Shown: piece after piece, positions 20,576 to 32,452 of the stretch
Layout of the letters: each line of letters opens with the position of its first letter
Position numbering within the stretch: the first letter of the stretch is position 1
Assembly: GCF_004379255.2 (NCBI RefSeq)
Contig: NC_056047.1
Location: forward strand, 29,774,293 to 29,838,292
DNA: 64,000 nucleotides
Origin: Salvia splendens
Taxonomy: Eukaryota; Streptophyta; Magnoliopsida; Lamiales; Lamiaceae
Direction: 5' to 3'
The notes under the pieces: generated by a model
What the model was told of the DNA's origin: nothing
The model's input: only the letters and a program-made list of their open reading frames with translations
Databases searched by the model: none
Program-made: the position numbers and the translations under genes

Positions 20576-22098
20576 TGTTAGGGTTAGTATACTGAAAAAC
20601 ATGTTTCGAGTGACTTCGCACGAATAGAATTTTGCTTGTGTACGGAAAAACTCTACAATCCACTTTTGACCCGTTTCAGTATCATTCGAGCAGTTTGCAC
20701 GAATAGAATCAGTATATTATTACATTGTGTTTGCTTGTGCGTTTATAAGATGTTTTATAAACATTTAAATGCATAAGAAGTAAACGAAGCCTAAGTCTTT
20801 TGCTTAGTAGACTGGTTGTGGGCGTCGTCCACTTTAAGGTAACTACAGTCGGTTCTATGTAATGCTTTGCAAAAGAAAAAGAAGAATTTCACAACCTAGA
20901 TAGACTTTGGCTACCTATCGTGAAAGGTTGCAATGTCAGTCCGATTATTTCTAAGCCTTACTGAAATAAGATGACGTTGGTGTGGTATAGCACTGAATGG
21001 ATCTAACAGCAAGACGTGTCTTTATGCTATCTACTGAAAGACGAGGTCTTGATAAATATCTATTTCTTAATCAATGTACGTTAGCATTGAGCATATGATA
21101 TTGAGTATCTACTACTTTGACTTACCAAAGTTGCGGGTTTTTCGTCACCCAACGATCCAGGTATATTGGGTAGTGGTGATCATTATCCAGCGGTGCTAGG
21201 ATTGCTATTATGTTGAATCGTGCGCGAGGTGAGTCTCGTTTGATAATGTCATCAAGAGGAGCTTGAACAAGGTTTTATTATTCGGAAACTGGCCAGTTGG
21301 AGTTTTATTACTCTATGAATAATAAATAAGTGTTTCTTGTTAAGTCCATTCTTGGAAATAATAAGATGTTAATTAATTAAGTCCATAGCAGACTTTAATT
21401 AATTAATAGACATTTATATCTTATGCACGGGAAATAAATAATAAACAAAAATGGAAACCCGAATTACTTGTAATTTCGGATTTGGATGGGGAGTTCAATA
21501 TTACTTCTATAGTGGCTGCTCGTAATATTCCAATATAAGCTTGTATTAAATTGTGGGTTCAATTTAATTAGTAAAAAGCTAATTGGGGGAGCCCATAACC
21601 AAAACCTTCCATAGATCCCTGACTGGGCCCAATATGTAACTATTATAAATAGGAGAATAAAGGAGACAGAAAATCAATGGATTTCATAATACAATTTTCG
21701 TCCCCTTCTATTTTGAGATGAGTTCGAAAATTCTCTCTCCTCCTCCGTGAGGAATTCCTGTCTTCTTTATTCGAGTCCTAGTGTATCGATAAGATCAGCC
21801 CACCCTGATGTCGAGATACAGTTCGGGATACCAGTCAGAAGATCCGTGGTCTAGTATTGAAGATCATCGTGGAGAAGGTGCGAGCAATCGACGATTCTTT
21901 GGAGAATCAACGAGGTAAATTGGCTAACTTCGTAGCAAGCATGTTTTAGGGATTTTTTGTGCTAAAGCATGTTTGAAATTCAAGGTATGAGCATGATATA
22001 TGTGATAATTACGCAAATAGAATTTGTCTAAATAATCTGCAAAATAGATCCGTATATGTGATCCGTTAGAACGCATGCTTCCGCTGCCAACCCCTTCA
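20576..22098 (+). mobile_element. Solo Copia LTR inserted in Athila reverse transcriptase
   Basis: It begins TGTTAGGGTTAGTATACTG and ends CTGCCAACCCCTTCA. The same start and end define the LTRs at 45449-46841 and 50848-55147, so it is one family. Flanks are CCTGG (20571-20575) and CCAGG (22099-22103), a 5-bp duplication with one change; copy 2 of Athila has CCAGG at this point. TATAAATA lies at 21644-21651. No internal region remains, so LTR-LTR recombination has removed it. Confidence 0.9.
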
Positions 22099-23590
22099 CC
22101 AGGAAGGATCATTTCCCATTACCCTTCATTGATCAGATGCTGGAGAGACTGGCCAGGAAGCAATACTTTTGTTTCCTTGACGGGTACAGTGGATACCTCC
22201 AGATTTATGTAGATCCCGAAGACCAAGAGAAGACTACGTTTACGTGCCCCTTTGGCACGTGCGCTTACAGAAGAATGACGTTTGGTCTGTGCAATGCCCC
22301 AGACACTTTTCAACGCTGCAGGATGAGTTTCTTTTTAGATCTACTGGAGGTTTGTATCGAGGTCTTCATGGATGAATTCACCGTATATGGGAACTCTTTC
22401 GATACCAGTTTGGCTAGCCTGGACGTAGTATTAAGGAGATGTCAGGAGAAGAATTTGGTCCTTCACTTCAAAAAGTGTCATTTCATGGTACTCGAGGGAA
22501 TCGTCTTGGGCCATGTAGTCTCAGAGAAGGGCATACAGGTGGACCAAGCAAAGGTCGATGTGATTTCGAAATTGCCTTACCCTACGAATCAGAAAGAAGT
22601 CAAGGGGTTCCTAGGGCATGCAGGTTTTTATAGAAGATTCATAAAAGACTTCGCGAAGATCGCTCAACCACTTACCCACCTTTTGCATAATGATGTTGAT
22701 TTCTTCTTCGACGAAGCGTGTAAAAAGGCACTTCAATTATTGAAAGATAAACTAGTGTCTGCCCCTATCATCAGGGCACCCGACTGGAGTCAGCCGTTTG
22801 AAATAATGTGTGATGCAAGCGACTTCGCAGTGGGGCGGTACTAGGTCAAAGGATTGATGGAAAGAATTACGTGATCTTCTATGCGTCGAAGACACTCAAC
22901 CTGGCCCAGAAAAACTATGACACCACAGAGAAGGAAATGTTAGCGGTCGTGTATTCATTTGAGAAATTTCAACCATACTTACTGTGGCCGAGAGTGATAG
23001 TTTTTACCGACCACGCAGCTATCAAGTACTTACTGGCGAAAAAAGAATCAAAGCCAAGGTTAATCAGGTGGGTGTTACTTCTGCAAGAGTTTGACTGGGA
23101 AGTGAGAGACAAAAAGGGGACGGAGAATAAACTGGCTGACCATCTGAGTCGGATCTTCCAGGGAGAGAATGAGGAAGCTATACTAGACGCTTTCCCTGAG
23201 GAACACCTATACTACATGGGCGAATCTCATAGACCCATCAGATGGGAGGCAATAATGGCGATAACAGGTCCAGGAGATGCTGAGAAAGGGAAGTGTCAGC
23301 TGAACGCTGAACCATGGTTCGTAGACCTAGCAATTTACTTGGTCACAGGAGAAGTTCCTAGTTCACAAGAAATTTTCCGGGCCCAAAAGATGAAGCTTAA
23401 GAGTGAGGCTAAGTATTATTTTTGGGACGATCCTTACTTTTGGAAGATGGGAGCTAACCAAGTAATCAGGAGATGTATTCCCGAATGGGAGAAGAGGGAT
23501 GTACTTAATAATTGCCATGCGTTGGCATGTGGATGTCATTTTGGGCCAAGGAAGACTGCGAGGAAAGTTCTAGATAGTGGATTTTATTAG
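22099..23590 (+). pseudogene. Athila RT catalytic core, RNase H and integrase zinc finger, copy 1
   Basis: RT resumes with KDHFPLPFIDQMLERL and KQYFCFLDGYSGY. The catalytic box reads VFMDEFTVYG at about 22362-22391, so the second aspartate of the usual FMDD is glutamate. A frameshift at about 22840 (after SDFAVG) separates RT from RNase H, which reads [35 protein letters not shown] and LADHLSRI. The frame continues into the integrase zinc-binding region ([19 protein letters not shown]). It stops at TAG 23588, probably a former Trp codon. RT would copy element RNA and RNase H would remove it; the glutamate substitution and the breaks predict no activity. Confidence 0.9.
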
Positions 23591-24634
23591 CCTACACTAC
23601 ACAGGGACTCCTTTGAATTCTGTCAAAACTGTGAGCAATGCCAGCAAACTGGAGGAATTTCAAAGAGAGATGAGATGCCGCAGGTCCCAGTAATCGTCTG
23701 CGAAATCTTCAACGTCTGGGGGATGGATTTCATGGGTCCATTCCCATCTTCGTACGGAAATACGTACATCCTTGTGGCCGTAGATTATGTGTCAAAGTGG
23801 ATAGAAGCCAAAGCTACCACTTCTTGTGAATCCAAAGAGGTGGCTAAATTTCCTAGAGCTAACATTTTTAACAGGTACGGTGTGCCCCGAGCCATTATAT
23901 CTGACCAAGGGACGCATTTCCGTAACCGAACCATAGAAGCTCTGATGAAGAAATACGAAGTCCACCACAGGCTTTCTACCCCTTACCATCCTCAGTCTAA
24001 TGGTCAGGCAGAGATCTCGAACAGGGAGATCAAGATAATATTGGAGAAAACGGTGAACCCGTCAAGGAAGGACTGGAGCAAGAGGCTCAGAGATATATTG
24101 TGGGCTTACAGGACTGCGTATAAAACTCCTATTGGGATGTCGCCCTATAGGCTGGTGTTTGGCAAGATGTGCCATTTACCCATGGGAGTGGAGCATTGAG
24201 CATATTGGGCGGTGAAGGAGATTAATATGAAACCCCAGGCTTGTGAGGAAGAGAGGAAAGTGCAACTTCAGGAGCTAGAGGAGTTAAGGCTTGAGTCGTA
24301 TGAGTCCGCAATGTGGTACATGGAGAAGACAAAGCATTGGCATGACAAAAACCTTCGGGTCAAGGAACTGCAAGTGAGTCAGAAGGTGCTTCTTTTCCAG
24401 TCTAGGCTCAAGCTGATGCTTGGAAAGCTGAAGTCCAAGTGGATTGGGCCATACACTATTGTTGGCCTTCGAGCAAATGGAGCTGTGGAAATCCGGGGAA
24501 GTGCCTCGAACTCTATCCCTTTCCTTGTTAATGGTCATCGATTGAGAGTCTTTAGGGATAATTCGGAGTTGTGTGTAGTGGAGGAAGTGCCACTATGCGC
24601 CTCTCTATTATCGTCCAATCGGTCTAGTGAGTAA
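23591..24634 (+). pseudogene. Athila integrase, copy 1
   Basis: The frame is the same as RNase H. It starts with the remaining zinc-finger cysteines ([12 protein letters not shown]), then the catalytic core: [20 protein letters not shown] with the first Asp, [19 protein letters not shown] with the second, and [16 protein letters not shown] with the Glu. TGA at 24197 (likely a former CGA) interrupts the frame after MGVEH. The C-terminal domain follows (MKEINMKPQACEEERKVQLQ, then KLKSKWIGPYTIVGLRANGA). All three catalytic acidic residues are visible. The frame ends at 24632. Confidence 0.9.
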
Positions 24635-25205
24635 ATATTCTCGGTGAATTCCTGGGTCAGGTAAATAGGAATGCATTTTTTATCTATACACTGAGCCAGG
24701 GGATCTCGAGAATACTCAAATGAGTGTGTAAATAGTTTAATTGTTTTTCAAAAAAAAAACTAATCTTCCAAAAATATTTTCGAAACACCAGACTTCTTAG
24801 GGAAATTGTTTTATCTCATATTGAATCCTTGACCTGGGAGTCTGGCGTTACATTTTTGTTTTTTTTCCTAAGTGTGGTATTGCGGAAAATGGCATTTATA
24901 TGGGGGAGGAGAGAGATTTTCGGACCAGATGTTTGAGAGGGAAGTTGTGATATTTTCGAAATTCAAATTTACACTTTATAGGGAGGCGTACGGTTGCTTA
25001 AATCACTCCTGCAACCGTCCCTTTTCCTTATCTAAAATACCAATATTTCCTCCCTTTCTTTTATTTTCCAATCTCTAAAACACTGAATTCTCTCTCTACT
25101 CTATTTTCTCCCCCAATTCTTTTCTCTCGCAATACCCACATTCCAACTAACCATAATCAAGAAAAAAATTGTCCCAAGTTCTTGTGAATTTGGCAGAGAC
25201 AGATC
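24635..25205 (+). other. Spacer between integrase and env-like frame
   Basis: No coding features. Notable are two AGGTAAAT/GACCTGGGA-type words and long A and T runs near 24750 and 24855. In Athila elements this spacer is where a spliced message for the downstream frame could be processed, but I see no decisive splice sites. Confidence 0.5.
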
Positions 25206-27565
25206 ATGGAGAAGGCACCCGCTCACACCACGAAGGCGGGGAATCCCACCACCGCCGCAGGTTCCGAAGCGGCGGCGCTCATAGATGCTTTGATACGAAG
25301 ATTCGGAAGTAAGGAGGAAGCACTGGAAGTTTTCGCCCTCTTCTCAGCGATGAGTGAGAGGGAAACGCCTACCGCAGCCACGACCACAACACCACCGCCG
25401 TCGATGATTCCAGAGGATTCGACGGCCCTAACCACAATCTCTCCTACAGGAACCGAGCCGAGCACAAGGGCGCCGGAGCGAGAAGCGGCGGAGGGTGGTG
25501 AACGGGAGAATGAGGGTGATCTGGCCGTGGGACTTGACGCATGGCAGTAGATGAACAGAGGACAGTGAGGGTTGTTGAGGGGGAAACCCCTGTTTCGGAA
25601 AAATTGGTTGCTGAGGGGGAAACCCCTATCTATATTGAGGGGGGGAACCCCGAGTTTGGAAGAGGAGGGGGAAACCCCGAAAAGGTCTTTGGGGAAAGAG
25701 GCCCCCCGTTCATGTTGAGGTACAGGAGCCCGAGGAAGGAGGGCTAAAGGGAGTTGTGGATCTTGTAGAAGATCCAGAGGACGAGGACTCGCCAGTAGAC
25801 CAACAAGAGGCCAGATGGAGGGCCAGAAGGTACTTGCGGGACGAGATAGATGATCTCGCCCAGCCTACGGAGAAGGAGTTCTTTGCCCCAGGGGCAGAAG
25901 GCGAGCAAGAGAAGGAGACTCCTGGGTCTGATGGGGATGAGGATGAAAAGGAAGAACGCCTCTTGGCCGCGGAACGAAAGCGCAAAGGGAAGCATGCGGC
26001 CACTCCCCATGCTAAGAAGTCCAAGAAGATTACATCCGTCAAGAACGATGAGGCTCCACTCCCCGCTCCAGTCAAGGTTCCTCAGGCCAAGGAGCAAGTC
26101 GGCCCTAGCCTGGCCAGTGAGTCTGAGGATGAGGAGGAAGAAGTGCAAGAGGAAGAGCTCAACTATGAGCCAACGGAGGTCTGGGTGACCAAGGGGCTGC
26201 TAGAAGCTATGGGAAAATTTGATGATCCGAAGAGGGCAGCGACTCACAAGGAGCGGAGCGGTTTTCGAAAGCTGGCAAAGTCTGGAAAGCAGTATGATCC
26301 AGAGGAGCTGAGGAAAATTGATTTGGATGAGGAATTCCGCCAATATATCGGTGCTATTGGGTTCGAATGGCTACTGAAACATAGCACGGCTGAGGTGCCC
26401 ACAGCGTTAGCCCGGGAATTCTTCTCAACCTTTCGGCTCAAACCCACCACTGACCTCGTCGCTGACTTCATCACCTTCAGGCTTTTCACCGAGGAGTACG
26501 AGATGAGCATAAGGGAGTGGTCCCTGAGGATGGGTTTATTCACCCGCGCCGAGGATGATGACGGAATCTGGAATGAGCGCATGGTAGGAGATCCGAAGTA
26601 CACCCCTGGTTTCAAAGCACAGTCCGGTTGGGAATTCATTACCCATCCCAAGGTGGGAACGTTCAAAACCAGCTATTCCAAGGGTTTCCACATCGAGAAC
26701 TGCATCCTCTGCTTCACACAGACGTTTATTAGTTATAATCTGATGGGGACAGCTAACTCCGCCTTGACCACCGCAGACCTCTACTTCACTTGGTGCATGG
26801 CGAAGGGTGTTAAGGTGCACCTGGGCTATTGGTTGGCTCAGGCTTGCTATCAGATGACCGCCAACCCTTCTCGGCACATGTACACTTGCAATCTTCTCGG
26901 TGCATACCTTCAGCGTAATATAATCATGAAGATAGCTAAGTCCGCACCAGAGGTGATCATGTGTGAACCCCCAGAATCATTCAGCGTTTAGTAATTTTTC
27001 AACAAGGGGCTCCTATACATGCACGGGAAGGACGTTTGTTTCTACGAGGTGGGAAGGATGGAGACCCAGGTGAAGATGGAGCCAGACGGAATCGAGGCAG
27101 TGGCCAGCGTGGACTATGAAGAAATGAAGAAAGAGATGGGCGAGATGCGAAAGGAGCTCGCCGAGGTCCGAGAAGAGATGAAGGCCCTCAGTGGGAGTAT
27201 AACCGACCTGGTGGGGAAGTCGTCCGTGCAAAGTGATCGAATGGCGGAAGCTGTTAAGATAATGATGATGATGACCAATTGGCTAGAGAAAAGTTCCCCC
27301 AGCCCCAGAAGAAATTTCCCTATGGACCAGTAGCGTGCCCACGCAGCAAGGGCAGGGAAGCTCATCTCTTCAGCAACCCCCACCAACGTCTAAGCACTTG
27401 TTAGCCCCATCTGCATCCAAGTCCCTGACTGTAAGGAAGCCCGTGTCAAAGCAACCTGAGACTGAGGAAGAGAAGCCGGCGTCGTCGGCTAGGAAGAAAG
27501 TGAAAGTGAACCGCCGCAACGTACCACCCCAGTCTGGCTCCCGCGGGGGCCAGACTCAGAATTGA
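25206..27565 (+). pseudogene. Athila ORF-1/env-like region, frameshifted
   Basis: ATG 25206 opens a frame (MEKAPAHTTKAGNPTTAAGS) rich in Ala, Thr and Pro, stopped at 25548. Four GAGGGGGAAACCCC-type repeats at 25577-25680 coincide with frame changes. The main frame, 25756-26991 (411 codons), has an acidic Lys/Glu-rich part (SEDEEEEVQEEELNYEPTE) and a conserved globular part (EFRQYIGAIGFEWLLKHSTA, then WSLRMGLFTRAEDDDGIWN) that I recognise as the ATHILA ORF-1 family. It is stopped by TAG-TAA at 26989-26994; the same frame goes on to 27333 with a predicted coiled coil (EEMKKEMGEMRKELAEVREE). A basic tail follows in another frame to 27565. I see no clear signal peptide or transmembrane segment, so env-like refers only to position. 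Its role is unknown. Confidence 0.75.
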
Positions 27566-28843
27566 TACCCCCGATGACCAAGTAAATTTTACTTTTCAGT
27601 TTTTTTTCGTTTACTTTTCATCTGTTTATATGTTTGTTGTTCTGAGTCTGTGATTTTGTGTTCGTTGCTCAAGCATGCTGCGTATGTATATATGTGTATG
27701 TGTTTTCTCCCACTTAGCCCAATCTTTGGTCTAAGAGTCAGAAGTTTGTGTTTTTTTTTGGGCATGTTTTGGTTTCTATTTTGTTTTAGTTTCTCCCACT
27801 TAGCCCGATGCTCGGTCTAAGTGTGAGAAGTTTGTTTTGCTTATACGTGTTTGGTGTTTTGTGTGTTGTGTTTTATGTTTGTGTTCAGCTTTTTTTAACT
27901 GCCATGTTTCCCCTCTTCACTAGATGGCTTGGGGACAAGCACAAGTGAAGTGGGAGGGGGAGGGAGTTAGTGTAGTCTGCGTCTAACGTGAATAAGAGTC
28001 TTTAGGTCTAGGTTTTGTGTGTGTCGCATGAGCTGGTGAATATAGTAAGGCAAGATTCCCTTAGTGAGAGCAATTGAAGATATGATACATGTCAACTTTG
28101 AGGCCTCTTTCTTTAATAAGCTAAAATCGGTTTGGATGAAGTGAGAACGATAGATGATGCCTTAGCTGACCTAGTTGTGAAACCACACTATATAAGCGAG
28201 TTATAAGCCTAAACACTTTGAGCTAACATATACAAAAAAGGGCCGCCACTGGATGTGTAGGGAGAAGAGTCAGAAGGAGAAAAATAGTGGGAAAAGGGTT
28301 CTGGAGGTATAAGCTCGACGAAGTCCAGAAAAAAAAAGAGGAAAGAAAAATTCTAAGGGCAGGTAGCAATAGCGACCTGACCAGGGAATGAAGGGAAAAG
28401 AAGCTGTAGGAAGGAGAAACTCTCATAACCCGAAGCATCAATGGTGTGGCAACGACTTAAGAGTGAATCGATCCTAACATCCCTGGTGAGGAATGAGCGA
28501 TCGAGTGAATCCAACAATTGGGAAATTAATCGGTTATCTTGACGAACTGACAGACCGACTAAGTAGAAGAAGGGGGTGGGAGGATTTGGAGACTGTAGAC
28601 GATCGGATAGACCTTAAGCTTGTGGGGACAACTGCCTAAAAGTTGAAACTAGTTCATGCATTTTTATTTTTCTTTAAGTGTTGATTTTGTTTCTGGTCAA
28701 GTCTGTTAGTGTGTCTAGGTCTAGGAGTTTGTGTCTTTTGTGTGTCTGTAGGGTCGGTCATAGGATAACCATGCATTGAAATTCACCTTATTCATTTTTC
28801 TTCTTTATATTTGAGGACAAGTATGGTTTAAGTGTGAGCAATT
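27566..28843 (+). other. Athila 3' untranslated region with polypurine tracts
   Basis: This non-coding internal region has two copies of a TCTCCCACTTAGCCC(A/G)AT word at about 27708 and 27793, each followed by GGTCTAAG and AGAAGTTTG. A strong purine run AAGTGGGAGGGGGAGGGAG near 27945-27965 could prime plus-strand synthesis internally. The terminal tract before LTR 2 is weaker (AAGTGTGAGCAATT). A related stretch, reverse-complemented, occurs at 59340-59560. Confidence 0.65.
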
Positions 28844-30281
28844 TGATAAGGCTAATTTCATGCATCGGTTATGGGGTTAAATTCAATAATTTACGGGGTC
28901 TAACACATTTTTTAAGCCAAGTGTGTAGAAGAAATCGCCAGGTCCAGGAAGGAAAGAAGATAATCGCCTGGCGAAGGAAATTGGCGAGAAAGTGAGCAGA
29001 ATGAAGAAAAAAGTGCCAGACGGAGGAGATCATTAGTTGGAGGGCAGAACGGAGAATTCAAGAGAAAGGCTTCTAGAAGATCGCCTCCACATCTATAAAA
29101 GAGAGAGCATGCAACATAAAAACAGGGACTGACGACTTTTGGCTCTAAGCTCACTTTCACACACCTCTAGGGGTTTTGGGGGTCATTTTCGGTTTGATGT
29201 TGTGTACCACCGTCCTCGTGTAGGGCGAAGAAACAATTTATCTATTTTCATTTTAGTTTTTTATTCAGATTTCTACCGAGTCTTTGCTATTCGAAGCTCG
29301 GCTCTCGTTGTGTTGTTGAAATCTCGTTTAGCTATCTATGGAATTTCTATTTTCTATCATGAATGATGATGATGTTGAGGTTTGTTTGTGTTTGATTCTG
29401 AGTTTGTAGTTGTTTACTTGAATGGATGCTTTTCGCACTTGATCTGGTGAATTGGAGTTGAATCGGATCAGAGTGGATCTGTTGAATCGGAGCTAATGGA
29501 GTTGTTTTTGGTTGTAGTTTGGTTCAGATTGCTTGGATCCGGAGTGGATTAAGTGTCCGACGTGTGGATCTGAAGCAGAGTTGGTTGATTGTGCATGAAT
29601 CTGATGGCTCATTTCTCTGTTTCTGTTTACTTAGTCTAGTAGATGTAGATCTATTCGATTTCCGATTAATCGCCAGTTTCCGACGTCCGAATTATGTTGT
29701 TCTGTTTGAATCTGTTGTTACTCTTTTTTTTCTCCTTGTTTGAGCTTGAATCAGGTGATAAGATGCAGATCGTTGTTTGTTAATTTCAGAATTAATTGTT
29801 TGCAGCTTTTCATCCGTACTTTACTGTTTTGGGAAATGGTCCCCACTGCTCATTTGATCTCTGTTTAGCTAGATTAGGAAGTTGTTTACTAGGTCGAGGA
29901 AGTTCGTTTGAGTTATTGAAGTTAAGATGATGTCCCATGTCCGCATGATATTTACAGTTTCCTAGGTCTAGTGTTAGTTTTCATTCCTCAGCCTAGTTAT
30001 AATTTTCTCAACCCAAAATTGCATGGCAGCAGCCAATTCCTTTTCCAGAATCTTTTAAATGCCTTCTTACGCATCCGTCTTCGTGGGATCGATCCCTACT
30101 TCCCGTACTAATTCATAGTATAGCGGGTTGAGGGTTTTTGAACACGGAATTTGTGTGTCCGACGACCGAGACTCCCAGGATCCTCTGAGTTCCTAGACCT
30201 TGTGATCTAGCGGATTCTCTGGCTTGAGAGGCCTGACCTAGCACAAAAGCACACACACTTTCTCTAATACCAACCAAAGCA
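28844..30281 (+). repeat. LTR 2 of the Athila-type element
   Basis: It starts TGATAAGGCTAATTTCATGC and ends AACCAAAGCA, parallel to LTR 1. It serves as 3' LTR of the first internal region and as 5' LTR of the truncated second one. TATAAAAG is at 29094-29101. It lacks a short stretch present in LTR 1 near 15850-15880. Confidence 0.9.
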
Positions 30282-30287
30282 TTCAAA

Positions 30288-30305
30288 TGGCGCCGTTGCC
30301 GGGGA
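30288..30305 (+). promoter_or_regulatory. Second aspartate-tRNA-type primer binding site
   Basis: TGGCGCCGTTGCCGGGGA is repeated exactly at the same distance from LTR 2 as the first site is from LTR 1, confirming that LTR 2 is followed by a 5' internal region rather than by genomic flank. Confidence 0.87.
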
Positions 30306-30383
30306 TGGATGGCGTAGTTTATGATTGTGTTTAGAGATTTTGGCGTATATAGTTTTGATTTTTTCTTTTTTTATTTAGAGTTT

Positions 30384-32452
30384 ATGAGCAGAGGCTCACG
30401 GTTTGGACACTGGGGTAACTCATCTGGGTGGAGGAACGATCGATTTTCTTGGCAGGTCAAGGAGACAGCATCTACGGTCACCACCAGATTGGGATTATCT
30501 ACGGGAGATCCATTTCCGTTCGGTTCAGGAAGTGACGAGGATTGGAGTTCGTTAGGAAGGGAGGATCCCAAGTCGTCTTCAGAAACATATACAAAAGAGA
30601 ACGAGATCGGAGACATGGCACATGTCGTCGATTTAGATCCTGAGATCGGCTCGCTCACTGCCCATCTAGATGGTGAGCCAGCCCAGGCTATAGTCACGAA
30701 TCAGCGTCAGAGGTCCATCGATATTAAGACAAATGTGCTAAGCATTCTACCGACGTTCTCCGGGCATAGAAACGAGTGTCCATACGTGTTCCTAAATGAG
30801 TTTAGTAAGCTGTGCAGTATTCAGAAAAGGCCCAACGATGCAACGGAGGAAGATTATCGCCTTCGCGCAATTCCATTCGCCCTGAAGGGAGAGGCTAACA
30901 TATGGCTGCTGCGGCTGCCTTAGGATTCCATCCGTACATGGAGAGATTTCAAGTTGGAGTTTCTGGATTATTTTTTCCCTTCAAACAAGACAAACACCCT
31001 TAGGAAGGAAATCGTGGAGTGAAAGCAGGAGTACGATGAATCTCTTAGTCAATATTGGTCACGATTATTAGATGCTTGCCTGAATTACAGAATGATCGAA
31101 GCAGAAATCTACTATTTGTTCTATGAAGGAGCAAACCCTGAATCAAATGATCTGATGAATTCCTCGAGCGGGGGAAATTTTACTAAGAAAAAGGAAAGTG
31201 AAACAAGAGAGATCTTGGGGAAGTTAATACAGGCCAAAAAGGCGTACGACAACCCGAGGAACATTATGAGGAGAGGGTCAGCGAATGCGCTGAGGGAGCA
31301 AGATGACGAAAGGTTCGAGGCGAGAATAGATAGGCTTGAGAAAGCACTCTTGAGTGCAATCGAGAAGGCCAACCCGCCAGCCTCACGAGAGAAAGAGAAA
31401 ACTCCGGGTCCAGGAGAAGCTCCAACCCAGCAATACTATGGCCCTCAAGAGGGGGATTACCATGCCCAGGTGAATTCGATGGGGAGTTGGAATCAAGGGA
31501 AACAGAAGGATGCACCATGGCAAACCCATCCCAATTTTAGATGGTCTGATAATGACCCGACCCAGCCACCTCCACAACAGAACACCCAGTGTACACACCA
31601 ACCAGAAAGGCAGACTAACTGGTCTGGGAGAAATCAGGAAGGGCAGAACAACTGGAACAACCGATATCATAGCGATCATTCTAATTGGGGGAACAGGAAT
31701 CAAAACCACCAAAGGAGCTCTTATGTGCCGCCACAACAGAGGAACTATCCAGGAAATTATCAGAATTCCCAACCCTATTATCAGGAGAACCAAGGGCTAG
31801 GAAATCTGTTCAACAACAGTTCAGGAGGTCAGGAAAACTTTCGCCAGAACCAAGGGAGTGTACCAAACCTGGGTTCAGGACCAAATCCCAGTCAACTCAA
31901 TCCCGGTTCAGGACCAAACCTAGTGCATGATTTAGTCAGTTCTCAACAGCATATGCAGAATAACATGCAATCCAACATTAACGTGGTGCATAAACTTCGG
32001 ACGCTCAGTTGGAGCAGAAGGCAGCGATGGACATGTTGGCAAAGCAATTGTCCTAGATCGCAAACTCCTTGAACGAGATGCGAGGGAACGAAGGAAAGAT
32101 TCCTTCCTCAGTAAGGCCACCAGATAGAGCTAACATCAGTCAAATCACTTTAAGATCTGGGCGAGGTTATGAAGGTCCAGTGATGAAGATGAATGAAGAA
32201 ACACCTCCCACGGAAGGCAAGGAATGGAAGAACTCAGTTCCTGAACCTGGAAATTCGAAGATAGGGAGTACCGTAAGAGGAGATGACCTTCGGGAAGGTG
32301 ACCTGGGAAAACCGCTACCTAGTGTGGCTGAACGATTTTTCCTAGACCTAGAGCCAGAAGCGGAAAATGAAGTAGTGAGGAAGGAAACGGGCAAGCTTTC
32401 AGCTGGAGTGTCTACAAGTGCAGAGAAACAAGTGAAACCATTTCCGCACTGA
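30384..32452 (+). pseudogene. gag: Athila Gag, copy 2, stops and frameshift
   Basis: ATG 30384 opens MSRGSRFGHWGNSSGWRN. The frame covers the capsid region to TAG 30921, where copy 1 has CAG. It continues in the same frame past TGA 31020, where copy 1 has TGT, to 32072, through the MIEAEIYYLFYEG region and a Gln/Asn-rich tail. A frame change near 32000, at the same place as in copy 1, leads to the frame ending at TGA 32450 (QVKPFPH then stop), also identical in position to copy 1. Copy 2 lacks the 13-base deletion of copy 1, and has the extra NNRYHSDHSN segment that copy 1 lacks. So it is not simply a duplicate of copy 1 as it stands now. Confidence 0.85.
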
